DNA of 64,000 nt from Flavobacterium sp. KMS (GTDB lineage: Bacteria; Bacteroidota; Bacteroidia; Flavobacteriales; Flavobacteriaceae). Positions within the stretch are counted from its first letter, which is position 1. Every line of letters starts with the position of its first letter. The stretch lies in assembly GCF_000813005.1 (NCBI RefSeq), contig NZ_JSYP01000011.1, forward strand, positions 310,001-374,000, written 5' to 3'. Under the pieces are notes generated by a model. The model was not told the DNA's origin. It did not search any database and saw only the letters and a program-made list of their open reading frames with translations. This document shows positions 7,774-15,710 of this stretch, one piece after another. A program made the translations under genes and the position numbers.

Positions 7774-8940
7774 ATGAAAAATCAACTACTCGCATTCTTA
7801 ACCGCAGTTCTTATAGGTTTTGGTGTAAATGCGCAAGTAAAATCATCAGAAACTAATGTTCTGGTTCTTATTCATTCTCAAAATGGAGGAACATATAAAA
7901 TGGCGAAAGCTATGGCAGAGGGAATCCAAGAATATCCAAATACAAAAGCGACAATAAAACGTGTTGCTTCTATTAATTCGAAAGAAAAATTGAATGCTGA
8001 GGTTGAGAAATTACCAATAGCAACTATTGAGGAATTAGCAAATTATGATGGAATCGCATTCGGGAGTCCAGTTCATTTTGCTAATATAAGTGCCGATATG
8101 AACTACTTTTTCAGCAAGAGTATTCCGCTTTGGACTTCAAGAGCTTTAGAGGGAAAACCAGCAACTGTTTTTATGTCAGCAGGATCAGGTGCAGGAAAAG
8201 AAGCAGCAATATTATCTTTTTGGAATATCCTTGCTTCCCACGGAATGGTAATTGTACCTACAGGAATTATGGGTACAGCTACGTTGGATAAATCAGTTCC
8301 TCAAGGAAATACTCCTTTTGGAGCAACTTCATTGGCCGGTTCTGTTGGTGCACGACCATCTGCCAGCGAATTGAATTTAGCTAAAGAACAAGGAAAAGCC
8401 TTGGCAAGAGTGGCTTCGGGATTAAAAAATACAGAAAGTGCAAAAGAGGTAAAAACAACTTTGGTAGAAAGTAAAGGGAATATCGATGTCAATAAAACAT
8501 TAAAAGATAATAATATTGTGCTTCCAGAAGCTCCTAAACCAGTTGGGAACTATGTGCCTTATACAATTTCGAACAATAAAGTATACATTAATCAGGTAGC
8601 TTTAAAAGATGGTAAAATATTAAATCCAGGTAAAGTTGGCGCAACGGTTACAGAGGAGCAAGCTAAAGAAGCAACTTATCAGACGATGCTTAATGTTATT
8701 GCAGTTTTAAAAGAAGCTTGTGGTGGTGATTTGAATAAAGTAAAGCAATGCGTTCAGTTAACAGGATATTTTAATACAACTCCAGATTATACACAACACG
8801 CAGGGATTATGAACTCAGCTTCTAATTTAACGGCATTGGTTTTTGGAGAAAAAGGAAAACATGCAAGAGCTACAATTGGAGCGGCTTCGTTACCAATAAA
8901 CTCGGTTGTGGAAATTCAAGCTATTTTTGAAATAGAATAA
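7774..8940 (+). CDS. Exported flavodoxin-like (WrbA-type) / RidA fusion
   Basis: 388 residues in two domains. Residues 1-20 are a signal peptide ending 'GFGVNAQ'. Residues 27-215 are flavodoxin/WrbA-like: 'VLVLIHSQNGGTYKMAKAM' (FMN phosphate loop), 'YDGIAFGSPVHFANIS', and 'GSGAGKEAAILSFWNILASH' near 135. Residues 258-388 are a YjgF/YER057c/UK114 (RidA) domain ending 'RATIGAASLPINSVVEIQ', which keeps the family arginine. RidA proteins deaminate reactive enamine/imine intermediates; WrbA-like proteins reduce quinones with FMN. Joining both behind a signal peptide is unusual. Single gene between repeats and a strong terminator. Confidence 0.85.
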   Translation: MKNQLLAFLTAVLIGFGVNAQVKSSETNVLVLIHSQNGGTYKMAKAMAEGIQEYPNTKATIKRVASINSKEKLNAEVEKLPIATIEELANYDGIAFGSPVHFANISADMNYFFSKSIPLWTSRALEGKPATVFMSAGSGAGKEAAILSFWNILASHGMVIVPTGIMGTATLDKSVPQGNTPFGATSLAGSVGARPSASELNLAKEQGKALARVASGLKNTESAKEVKTTLVESKGNIDVNKTLKDNNIVLPEAPKPVGNYVPYTISNNKVYINQVALKDGKILNPGKVGATVTEEQAKEATYQTMLNVIAVLKEACGGDLNKVKQCVQLTGYFNTTPDYTQHAGIMNSASNLTALVFGEKGKHARATIGAASLPINSVVEIQAIFEIE

Positions 8941-8964
8941 AGTATCTCCTATACTAAAAAAACA

Positions 8965-8999
8965 AAAACCCGAATACATTCTGAATGTATTCGGGTTTT
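8965..8999. terminator. Bidirectional terminator
   Basis: AAAACCCGAATACATT (8965-8980) pairs with AATGTATTCGGGTTTT (8984-8999): a 16-bp perfect stem with a 3-nt loop, between convergent genes. Confidence 0.9.
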
Positions 9000-9031
9000 T
9001 ATTTTATGTTAATCGAACGAATTCGTTGGTT

Positions 9032-9676
9032 TTATGATTTTGGTAATGCTGCACCAACAGCAATATCGCAACGGTGCCCTTCTTGTCCGTGTGGTGGATT
9101 CATTCCAGGAGCAGTTACAGCATAATTAGTTGAACCTGCTGGAGGAGGAGGTACAGTTACTTGCTGACTAACGGTGCCCGATGCAGGTTGTGCAGTAGTA
9201 GTTTGTGTTGTAGTTGTTTTTGCAGCTGCAGAATTTAATGGTGCTCCAACAGCAATATCACAACGATGTCCTGCTTGTCCGTGAGGAGGATTCATTCCTT
9301 TAGGAGTTTTAGTTGTTGGCTGTGGTGTAGTATTTGTAACTACGGCAGTTGTAGGTGCGGCTTGCGTTTGTGTTGTAACTTGTTGTACAGGCTGAGAAGA
9401 AGGTGAATTTAAAGGCGCTCCAACTGCAACATCGCAACGATGACCAGGTTGCCCGTGTGCAGGATTAACTCCTCCTGTAGCGCCCATTACTGTATTTGGG
9501 TTTGCAGCAGGTGCTGGGGTTTGAACTGTCGAATTTGCTTTGGTAGTATCTTGTGCTAATCCTAATTTTACCAATTCTGAGGCTGGTGTACTTTCCTGAG
9601 GTTCTAATTCTTTTTTGCAAGAAATAAAAAGGATTGAGGAAATAACTAACGAACTTATAAGGATTTTCGGATTCAT
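9032..9676 (-). CDS. Lipoprotein with three HGQxGHRCD repeats
   Basis: 214 residues. Lipoprotein signal with lipobox 'ILFISC' (Cys at 20). Three repeats, 'NPAHGQPGHRCDVAVGAPL', 'NPPHGQAGHRCDIAVGAPL' and 'NPPHGQEGHRCDIAVGAAL', are spaced by Thr/Pro/Gln-rich low-complexity linkers. Each repeat has two His and one Cys in fixed register, which could bind metal, but this is inference. No enzymatic domain is visible. Expected to be anchored to the outer or inner membrane. Transcribed alone. Confidence 0.8.
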   Translation of the reverse strand: MNPKILISSLVISSILFISCKKELEPQESTPASELVKLGLAQDTTKANSTVQTPAPAANPNTVMGATGGVNPAHGQPGHRCDVAVGAPLNSPSSQPVQQVTTQTQAAPTTAVVTNTTPQPTTKTPKGMNPPHGQAGHRCDIAVGAPLNSAAAKTTTTQTTTAQPASGTVSQQVTVPPPPAGSTNYAVTAPGMNPPHGQEGHRCDIAVGAALPKS

Positions 9677-10136
9677 GGTTGCATAATTTTAAAGTTCTCA
9701 AATATACTCGTTTTTGATTGATTTTTGTAGTCCATATTTGTTAAAAGGGGTTTTTAGCTTGCCTTTTTACCGCAATGGGAGGCGGATGATACGGATTTAC
9801 AAAAGTAAAGACGCGGATTGAAAACGGATTTTAAAAAATAATTCAAACCTCGAACCGTCGGAAAGGGAGAAAATCCGTTTAATCTGTGTTTTCGCTTTAG
9901 CGAATCTGTTTAATCCGCGTTCCTTTGGCAAAGAGTTGGAGAAACTTTGCGGTTAAATTATCGCCACAGATTAAAAGGATTAGACAGATTTCAAAACTTT
10001 GCGTTCTTTGCGTAAATCTTTGCACTCTTTGCGGTTAATTTTTTTCTGTCACAGATTTCTCGAATTAGCACAAATTTTATGCATTTTGCGGTAAATTCTC
10101 TATATTTCTGCTTTAAAAAACAAATAACCATATACC
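9677..10136. other. 460-bp intergenic region with inverted flavobacterial repeats
   Basis: No gene seen. It contains 'aatccg'-type repeats (9780-9930) and a copy of the cgcaaag family in opposite orientation ('actttgcggttaa' near 9951, then 'actttgcgttctttgcgtaaatctttgc' near 9995-10022). This resembles the 12240-12482 spacer. Confidence 0.6.
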
Positions 10137-10628
10137 ATGAAAAAATCAATCTTATTGCTGTTATTCATTACTTCTTTTGCGCAAGCACAAACATCTGATA
10201 AAGATAAAATTAATAAAACGCTTGACGCTTGGCATAAAGCTGCAGCCGATGCTAGTTTTGAACCGTACTTCGCTTTAATGGCCGATGACGCTATTTTTAT
10301 TGGAACTGACGCTACAGAAAATTGGAACAAAGCCGATTTTAAAGTTTGGGCGAAGCCATTTTTTGATAAAGGGAAAGCTTGGAATTTTACAGCATTAGAA
10401 CGTCACATCTTTTTTGATGCAACTGGAAAAACAGCTTGGTTTGATGAATTACTTGATACACAAATGAAAATTTGCCGTGGATCTGGAGTTATGGTAAAAG
10501 TAGGAAAAGAATGGAAAGTAAAGCACTATGTTTTGTCTATGACTGTTCCAAACCACAATGTAGATGAAGTTGTTAAAATAAAAGCACCATTAGAGGATGT
10601 TATAATTACTAAACTTAAGAAAAAGTAA
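10137..10628 (+). CDS. Secreted NTF2-like (SnoaL-type) protein
   Basis: 163 residues. Signal peptide 1-17 ending 'TSFAQAQ'. The mature part has the NTF2/SnoaL-like start 'INKTLDAWHKAAADASFEPYFALMADDAIFIG', a conical alpha+beta fold used by many enzymes and binding proteins, followed by 'GKTAWFDELLDTQM' and 'GKEWKVKHYVLSMTVPN'. Function cannot be narrowed. Probably periplasmic. Confidence 0.8.
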   Translation: MKKSILLLLFITSFAQAQTSDKDKINKTLDAWHKAAADASFEPYFALMADDAIFIGTDATENWNKADFKVWAKPFFDKGKAWNFTALERHIFFDATGKTAWFDELLDTQMKICRGSGVMVKVGKEWKVKHYVLSMTVPNHNVDEVVKIKAPLEDVIITKLKKK

Positions 10629-10824
10629 GTAAAGACTTTGTTTTTAGTCTTTTAAAAGTTGAGGTTTCAATTTCGTTATAATATAATTGGCAAATTCATA
10701 ACTTAATTGGAACCTCAAAATGGTATACTCTCAAAAAAGAGTGCTGAAAAATGCAATATCGATGATAATTTAATGTTAAGTGCTATTTTTTTAACCCTTG
10801 AAAATTAAAAGATTCATTTTTTTA

Positions 10825-10832
10825 TAACTTTG
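10825..10832 (+). promoter_or_regulatory. -7 box for the ammonium transporter
   Basis: TAACTTTG (TAnnTTTG), 39 bp before the ATG at 10872. No well-spaced -33 box found. Confidence 0.45.
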
Positions 10833-10871
10833 ACCCCTATAAAAATAGGGTTAAAGTAAAGTATTTTAAAA

Positions 10872-12239
10872 ATGAAAATAGAAAAGCGCTGGATTATATC
10901 CTTTATTGTTATAAGTATTGTGTGTATAACGGGTGCATTTTGGCCAGCTGTTAACAGTACAGATTATATTCTTTCGGAATTTGGAACTACAGAACAAATT
11001 GTTCCTGCCGATGTTGCCTGGATGCTTACTTCTTGTTGCTTGGTTCTGATTATGACGCCTGGACTTTCCTTTTTTTATGGCGGAATGGTTGGGAAAAAGA
11101 ATGTGATTTCGACCATGCTCCAAAGTTTTATCTGCCTTGGTGTAGTAACACTTTTATGGGTTGTACTTGGTTTTAGTCTTGCTTTTGGTGAACCAATAGG
11201 AATTCATTCGGGAGGAAATTTTTATAGTTTCGTAGGTAATCCAACTACGTTTGCTTTTATGGATTATGTGGGTGTTTTGCCTCACAAACAATTAGCAAAT
11301 ACAGTTCCGTTTATGTTGTTTGCATTATTCCAGATGAAGTTTGCAGTTATAGCGCCAGCGATAATTACAGGTTCATTTGCCGAACGAGTTCGATTTATTT
11401 CCTATCTGCTTTTTATATGTTTGTTCACGATATTTATCTACGCGCCTTTATGCCACGCAGTTTGGTATCCTACAGGAATTTTAGGAACTTATTTTGGCGT
11501 TAAAGATTTTGCAGGAGGAACAGTAGTACATATGAGTGCAGGTTTTGCAGCACTGGCAGGAGTACTAGTTTTAGGAAAAAGAAAAAATAGCCGACATATA
11601 CCAACCAATATTCCGTTTGTATTATTAGGAACAGGAATGTTATGGTTTGGTTGGTTTGGCTTTAATGCAGGTTCAGCTTTGGCAGCTAATGGTGTTGCGG
11701 CAATGGCTTTTGCTACGACAACGACAGCATCTGCGGCAGCGATGTTAACTTGGGTGTTTTATGATAGAATCAACGGACGTAAGGTTTCTGCTTTAGGAGC
11801 TTGTATCGGTGCTGTTGTAGGATTGGTTTCGATTACGCCAGCTGCGGGATTTGTGTCTGTACCAGAAAGTATGTTCTTTGGATTTAGTGCTGCTTTGGTT
11901 TCGAACATGGTTGTAAATGCTAATTTCTTAAAGAAGATTGATGATACATTAGATGTTTTTGCCTGCCATGGAGTTGGCGGAATTATGGGAATGATTCTTA
12001 CTGCAATATTTGCACATGGCGATAAAGCGAGTTTGCTTCATGGCGGATGGATGGTTTTTGCACACCATATGATGGCTTTAGTTCTGGTTTCGATATTTAC
12101 TTTTTTCGGAGCTTATCTTTTATTTAAACTTACCAATGTAATTATCCCAATGCGAGTGTCAGAGGAGTCTGAACACATTGGGTTAGATTTATCGCAACAT
12201 GACGAAACTCTAGAGCCTAAAATAAAAACGGCTAATTAA
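10872..12239 (+). CDS. amt: Ammonium transporter (Amt family)
   Basis: 455 residues, normal Amt length. Eleven or so membrane helices, with hallmark stretches 'PGLSFFYGGMVGKKNV' (about 64-79), 'FAGGTVVHMSAGFAALAG' (the conserved pore histidine region near 215) and 'DVFACHGVGGIMGMILTA' (second pore histidine near 365). It moves ammonium or ammonia across the inner membrane. No glnK/PII gene is adjacent here, although Amt is often paired with one. The C-terminal tail is short. Confidence 0.92.
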   Translation: MKIEKRWIISFIVISIVCITGAFWPAVNSTDYILSEFGTTEQIVPADVAWMLTSCCLVLIMTPGLSFFYGGMVGKKNVISTMLQSFICLGVVTLLWVVLGFSLAFGEPIGIHSGGNFYSFVGNPTTFAFMDYVGVLPHKQLANTVPFMLFALFQMKFAVIAPAIITGSFAERVRFISYLLFICLFTIFIYAPLCHAVWYPTGILGTYFGVKDFAGGTVVHMSAGFAALAGVLVLGKRKNSRHIPTNIPFVLLGTGMLWFGWFGFNAGSALAANGVAAMAFATTTTASAAAMLTWVFYDRINGRKVSALGACIGAVVGLVSITPAAGFVSVPESMFFGFSAALVSNMVVNANFLKKIDDTLDVFACHGVGGIMGMILTAIFAHGDKASLLHGGWMVFAHHMMALVLVSIFTFFGAYLLFKLTNVIIPMRVSEESEHIGLDLSQHDETLEPKIKTAN

Positions 12240-12274
12240 AATTGGCTAATTAAAATTGGCTATAAAGAAACACG

Positions 12275-12482
12275 GATTTAACCGCAAAGGTCGCAATCCC
12301 GAAGCGTCGGGATACGCAAAGGGCACGAAGCTTTTAAAATTTGTGGTAGAAAGATTAACCGCGAAGAGCGCAAGGGTTTACGCAAAGGGCGCAAAGTTTT
12401 AAAATTTGTGCTAATTTGAGTAATTTGTGGTAGAAAAATTAACCGCAAAGTTCGCAAAGGAATACGCAAAGAACGCAAAGTT
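12275..12482. repeat. Three tandem cgcaaag-type repeats
   Basis: Units start at 'accgcaaaggtcgc' (near 12280), 'accgcgaagagcgc' (near 12358) and 'accgcaaagttcgc' (near 12442), each followed by 'acgcaaagg/aacgcaaag' and, in the first two, 'ttttaaaatttgtg'. The 12240-12619 spacer otherwise contains only the promoter-like box for trmB. Confidence 0.75.
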
Positions 12483-12592
12483 TAGTTCTCTTTTATACAG
12501 AAAACCACACTCAATATTTTGGTGGAAAAAAGCTATTAGAGATGGTTTTTTTCATTTTTGAAATCCGATGCCATTCATTCGTATATATTCCT

Positions 12593-12600
12593 TAATTTTG
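12593..12600 (+). promoter_or_regulatory. -7 box for trmB
   Basis: TAATTTTG (TAnnTTTG), 19 bp before the GTG start at 12620. Confidence 0.45.
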
Positions 12601-12619
12601 CCGAAATATTTGTAAAAAA

Positions 12620-13297
12620 GTGGGAAGTAAAAATAAACTAAAGAGATTCAAGGAAAACGAAACATTTGATAACGTTTTTCAACCAACGAGAGAAGAAGTT
12701 GTAGGCGATTTATTTCCGCATAAAGGGAAATGGAACAAAGACTTCTTTAAGAATGATAATCCGTTGGTACTTGAACTAGGTTGTGGAAAAGGAGAGTATT
12801 CTGTAGGATTGGCTGAAAGATATCCAAATAAAAACTTTATTGGAATCGATATTAAAGGGGCTCGTTTTTGGCGAGGTGCCAAAACTGCTGTTGAAACAGG
12901 ATTACATAACGTTGCTTTTATTCGTACTCAAATCGAATTAATCAACCATATTTTTGCTGAGAATGAAGTAGATGAAATCTGGATTACTTTTCCAGATCCG
13001 CAAATAAAATACAAACGTACTAAACACCGTATGACCAATTCGGAATTTTTACAATTGTATAAAAAAATCCTTAAGAAAGATGGTGTTGTAAACTTAAAGA
13101 CTGATAGCGAATTTATGCACGGTTATACACTAGGATTGTTGCATGGTGAAGGCCATGAGGTTTTATATGCCAATCATAATGTGTATGTAAATGAAGGAAG
13201 CCCAGAAGAGGTTACTGCTTTTCAGACATTTTACGAGAAACAATATTTAGAAATTAATAAGGCAATTACGTATATTCGTTTTAAAATTAAAGCGTAG
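12620..13297 (+). CDS. trmB: tRNA (guanine-N7-)-methyltransferase TrmB
   Basis: 225 residues. SAM-binding motif 'LELGCGKGEYSVGLAERY' (about 50-67), 'FIGIDIKGARFWRGAK', and the TrmB signature 'TFPDPQIKYKRTKHR' with the catalytic Asp/Pro region (about 125-139). It methylates G46 of tRNA. The start is GTG, giving MGSKNKLKRF, the usual N-terminus in flavobacteria, placed just after a -7 box. It may be co-transcribed with the LysE-like gene, 51 bp downstream. Confidence 0.93.
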   Translation: MGSKNKLKRFKENETFDNVFQPTREEVVGDLFPHKGKWNKDFFKNDNPLVLELGCGKGEYSVGLAERYPNKNFIGIDIKGARFWRGAKTAVETGLHNVAFIRTQIELINHIFAENEVDEIWITFPDPQIKYKRTKHRMTNSEFLQLYKKILKKDGVVNLKTDSEFMHGYTLGLLHGEGHEVLYANHNVYVNEGSPEEVTAFQTFYEKQYLEINKAITYIRFKIKA

Positions 13298-13348
13298 TTT
13301 TCTCTTTAATTCCAGTTTCCCCATTCTTTAATACATGATTCGCAGCGC

Positions 13349-13984
13349 ATGACATTTATTATTCCTTTGCTTTTAGGCTTTATTACGGCTTTTATTGGTA
13401 TTATTCCGCCAGGATTAATCAACATGACGGCAGCCAAAGTGAACTTAAAAGAAGGGAAAAAGAATGCGTTATGGTTTGTTGCCGGAGCAGTACTTATTAT
13501 ATTCTGTCAGGTATATTTGGCGATTTTGTCGGCTAGGATTATTGATCAACGACCAGATGTTGTCATTTTATTACGAGAAATTGGCTTTGGAATTTTTGCA
13601 GTCTTAACGGTTTACTTTCTGTGGATTGCAAAAGAGCCAAAAAAGAAAAAAAACAAGATTAAAAATCAGAGCAAGAAAAGCCGTTTCTTTTTAGGAATGC
13701 TACTTTCTGCACTTAATTTTTTTCCAATCCCATATTACGTTTTTGTCAGTGTTACGCTGGCTTCTTATAAATTATTTTTATTCGAAAACCATTTTATATC
13801 CGTGTTTGTAGCAGGATCAGTTTTGGGATCGTTTACCGTTTTTTACTGTTATATCGCTTTTTTTCAGAAGATAGAACAGAAAACTGATTACATACTTAAG
13901 AACATGAATATCATTATCGGAAGCATTACAGGAGTAATTTCGATAATCACACTTTTTAATATCATACGATATTATTTCGCTTAA
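13349..13984 (+). CDS. LysE/RhtB-type exporter
   Basis: 211 residues with six hydrophobic helices. The N-terminal 'GFITAFIGIIPPGLINMTAAKV' carries the PPG-type motif of the LysE superfamily, followed by a basic loop ('KEPKKKKNKIKNQSKKSR', about 91-108). The family exports amino acids or related metabolites; substrate unknown. Same strand as trmB and the ATL gene (21 bp gap), possibly one transcript. Confidence 0.8.
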   Translation: MTFIIPLLLGFITAFIGIIPPGLINMTAAKVNLKEGKKNALWFVAGAVLIIFCQVYLAILSARIIDQRPDVVILLREIGFGIFAVLTVYFLWIAKEPKKKKNKIKNQSKKSRFFLGMLLSALNFFPIPYYVFVSVTLASYKLFLFENHFISVFVAGSVLGSFTVFYCYIAFFQKIEQKTDYILKNMNIIIGSITGVISIITLFNIIRYYFA

Positions 13985-14005
13985 TTTTTACTTGAAAATA
14001 AAGCC

Positions 14006-14332
14006 ATGGCAGAAGATAATTTTTTCGAAAGGGTTTATGTGATTGCAAGACAGATTCCGTATGGGAAAGTTACCTCGTATGGCGCTATTGCAAAAGCATT
14101 GGGTACGGCACGTTCAGCAAGAATGGTTGGTTGGGCAATGAATGCGTGCCATAATATGGATGATGTTCCTGCGCATCGTGTGGTAAACAGAAAAGGTTTA
14201 CTTAGCGGTAAGCATCATTTTGATGGTACAAACCTAATGCAACAATTACTTGAAAACGAAGGAATAGAGGTTAAAGACAATCAGGTTGTAGATTTCGAAA
14301 AACATTTTTGGCAACCAGAAATAGAATTATAG
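14006..14332 (+). CDS. Alkyltransferase-like (ATL) protein, MGMT family
   Basis: 108 residues, the length of ATL proteins. It has the helix-turn-helix 'PYGKVTSYGAIAKALG' (18-33), the arginine-finger region 'ARSARMVGWAMNACH', and the active-site block as 'PAHRVV' (54-59) where true O6-methylguanine methyltransferases have PCHRV. The Cys is replaced by Ala, so it should bind but not repair alkylated guanine, possibly flagging lesions for excision repair, as known for Atl1-type proteins. A perfect palindromic terminator follows. Confidence 0.88.
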   Translation: MAEDNFFERVYVIARQIPYGKVTSYGAIAKALGTARSARMVGWAMNACHNMDDVPAHRVVNRKGLLSGKHHFDGTNLMQQLLENEGIEVKDNQVVDFEKHFWQPEIEL

Positions 14333-14340
14333 ATTCTGTA

Positions 14341-14372
14341 ATCTTTGTCAAAGTTCGAACTTTGACAAAGAT
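14341..14372. terminator. Perfect 32-nt palindrome, bidirectional terminator
   Basis: ATCTTTGTCAAAGTTC (14341-14356) and its exact reverse complement (14357-14372) lie between the convergent ATL and histidine kinase genes. Confidence 0.8.
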
Positions 14373-14384
14373 AAAACGACAAAC

Positions 14385-15710
14385 TTAAATCAGGCAAATA
14401 ACAAAATTAGTTCTGTTTTCATCGGTTTGGTAGCTTAAATAACCTCCGTGAGCCTCGATAATATTCTTAGAAAGCGTAAGTCCGATTCCCGCACCCTCTT
14501 TTCGGGTTGTGAAAAAAGGAAGGAATATTTTATCTCTTATTTCAGGTTCAATTCCTTTTCCTGTGTCAGAAATTGTGATAAAAAAACGATTGTTTTCAGT
14601 CAGAGTCGATAAGTATATTCTCTTTTCCTGTTTTTCTTTCAATGCAAAAATACTATTGGTAATCAAGTTGATGATAACCTGTTCTATTTGGCTTTTATCA
14701 ATTAGGATAGAACGCGAACTATTAATGTTGTTTATCAGTTCAATACCTTGTTCTTTTAAGATTGGTGCCATAACCTTTAAGCAATCTTCAAAAAGAGCAT
14801 TAATCGATACCGGTTTTTTGTCTGGTGTAGGAAGCATGGCTAGTTTTCGGTAGTTTTCTACAAAAATTTGCAAATGGTCGCTTCGGTTTATAATAGTCGA
14901 AATGCTACTTTTTATATCATCAAAATCATCTTCTTCTAATTTTTCCTGATCTATTATCTGAAGTAAATTTTGCGAAAGCGAACGAATTGGCGTCAACGAA
15001 TTCATCAGCTCATGCGAAATTATTTTCATTAAAGTAATCCAGGCTTCTTTTTCTTTTTTATCAATTACACGCTGAATACTATCTAATAAAATGATGAAAT
15101 ATTCTTTGTTTAATGATTTTGTTAATGAAGTCTGAAGCATGAAAGTTTGTAAATCCTGTTGCTCGATTTTGACATCAATAGCAGTTTTTAATTCGCTAAA
15201 TTGGGTATTCTCAATTTCTTCGCAAAGTGATGGAAGATAATTTTTAAGATAATTCCAATGGCTTACCTTAGGAACCGCAAATGTGCTAGAGAAACAATCA
15301 TTCATTAGGAATATATTCCAATTGTCATTGTCTTTTTCCAGAATTAAAATAGCAGTGTCGATATTGTTTAAAATAGAGCGATAAATTAACTCTTTGGATG
15401 TTTGTTCCTGTTGCTTTTCTTTTAATGTATCATACAAAAGCGAGAGATTTTTAAAACTGCCTTTTCTTTGTTCTTCAGGAAAGTTGGTTGAGTAATCATT
15501 CTGAAGAATAGAAAGAATGGTTTTGTCGTAAAAACTCATTTTACTTTTGATGAAAAAATACATTTCAGCCAAAGCAATAATAACTACAGCAGCTACTAAA
15601 ATGCTATTATAGTATAATCCCTTTTGCGCAAGATATAATGAAGAAAAAAGAATTATTATGACAATAAAAACACGTAAAAATAAGGCGTTATAAAATTTCC
15701 AGTTTTTCAT
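14385..15710 (-). CDS. Sensor histidine kinase (NtrB-like)
   Basis: 441 residues. Two N-terminal membrane helices (about 11-30 and 34-52), then a PAS-like segment (about 100-215), the dimerisation/phosphoacceptor helix with 'ISHELMNSLTPIRSLS' (His near 230), and an HATPase domain with 'INLITNSIFALKE' (N box), 'ISDTGKGIEPE' (G1) and 'GAGIGLTLSKNI' (G2). It overlaps the response regulator by one base, so they form one operon. It should phosphorylate the NtrC-type regulator upstream. Confidence 0.9.
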   Translation of the reverse strand: MKNWKFYNALFLRVFIVIIILFSSLYLAQKGLYYNSILVAAVVIIALAEMYFFIKSKMSFYDKTILSILQNDYSTNFPEEQRKGSFKNLSLLYDTLKEKQQEQTSKELIYRSILNNIDTAILILEKDNDNWNIFLMNDCFSSTFAVPKVSHWNYLKNYLPSLCEEIENTQFSELKTAIDVKIEQQDLQTFMLQTSLTKSLNKEYFIILLDSIQRVIDKKEKEAWITLMKIISHELMNSLTPIRSLSQNLLQIIDQEKLEEDDFDDIKSSISTIINRSDHLQIFVENYRKLAMLPTPDKKPVSINALFEDCLKVMAPILKEQGIELINNINSSRSILIDKSQIEQVIINLITNSIFALKEKQEKRIYLSTLTENNRFFITISDTGKGIEPEIRDKIFLPFFTTRKEGAGIGLTLSKNIIEAHGGYLSYQTDENRTNFVICLI

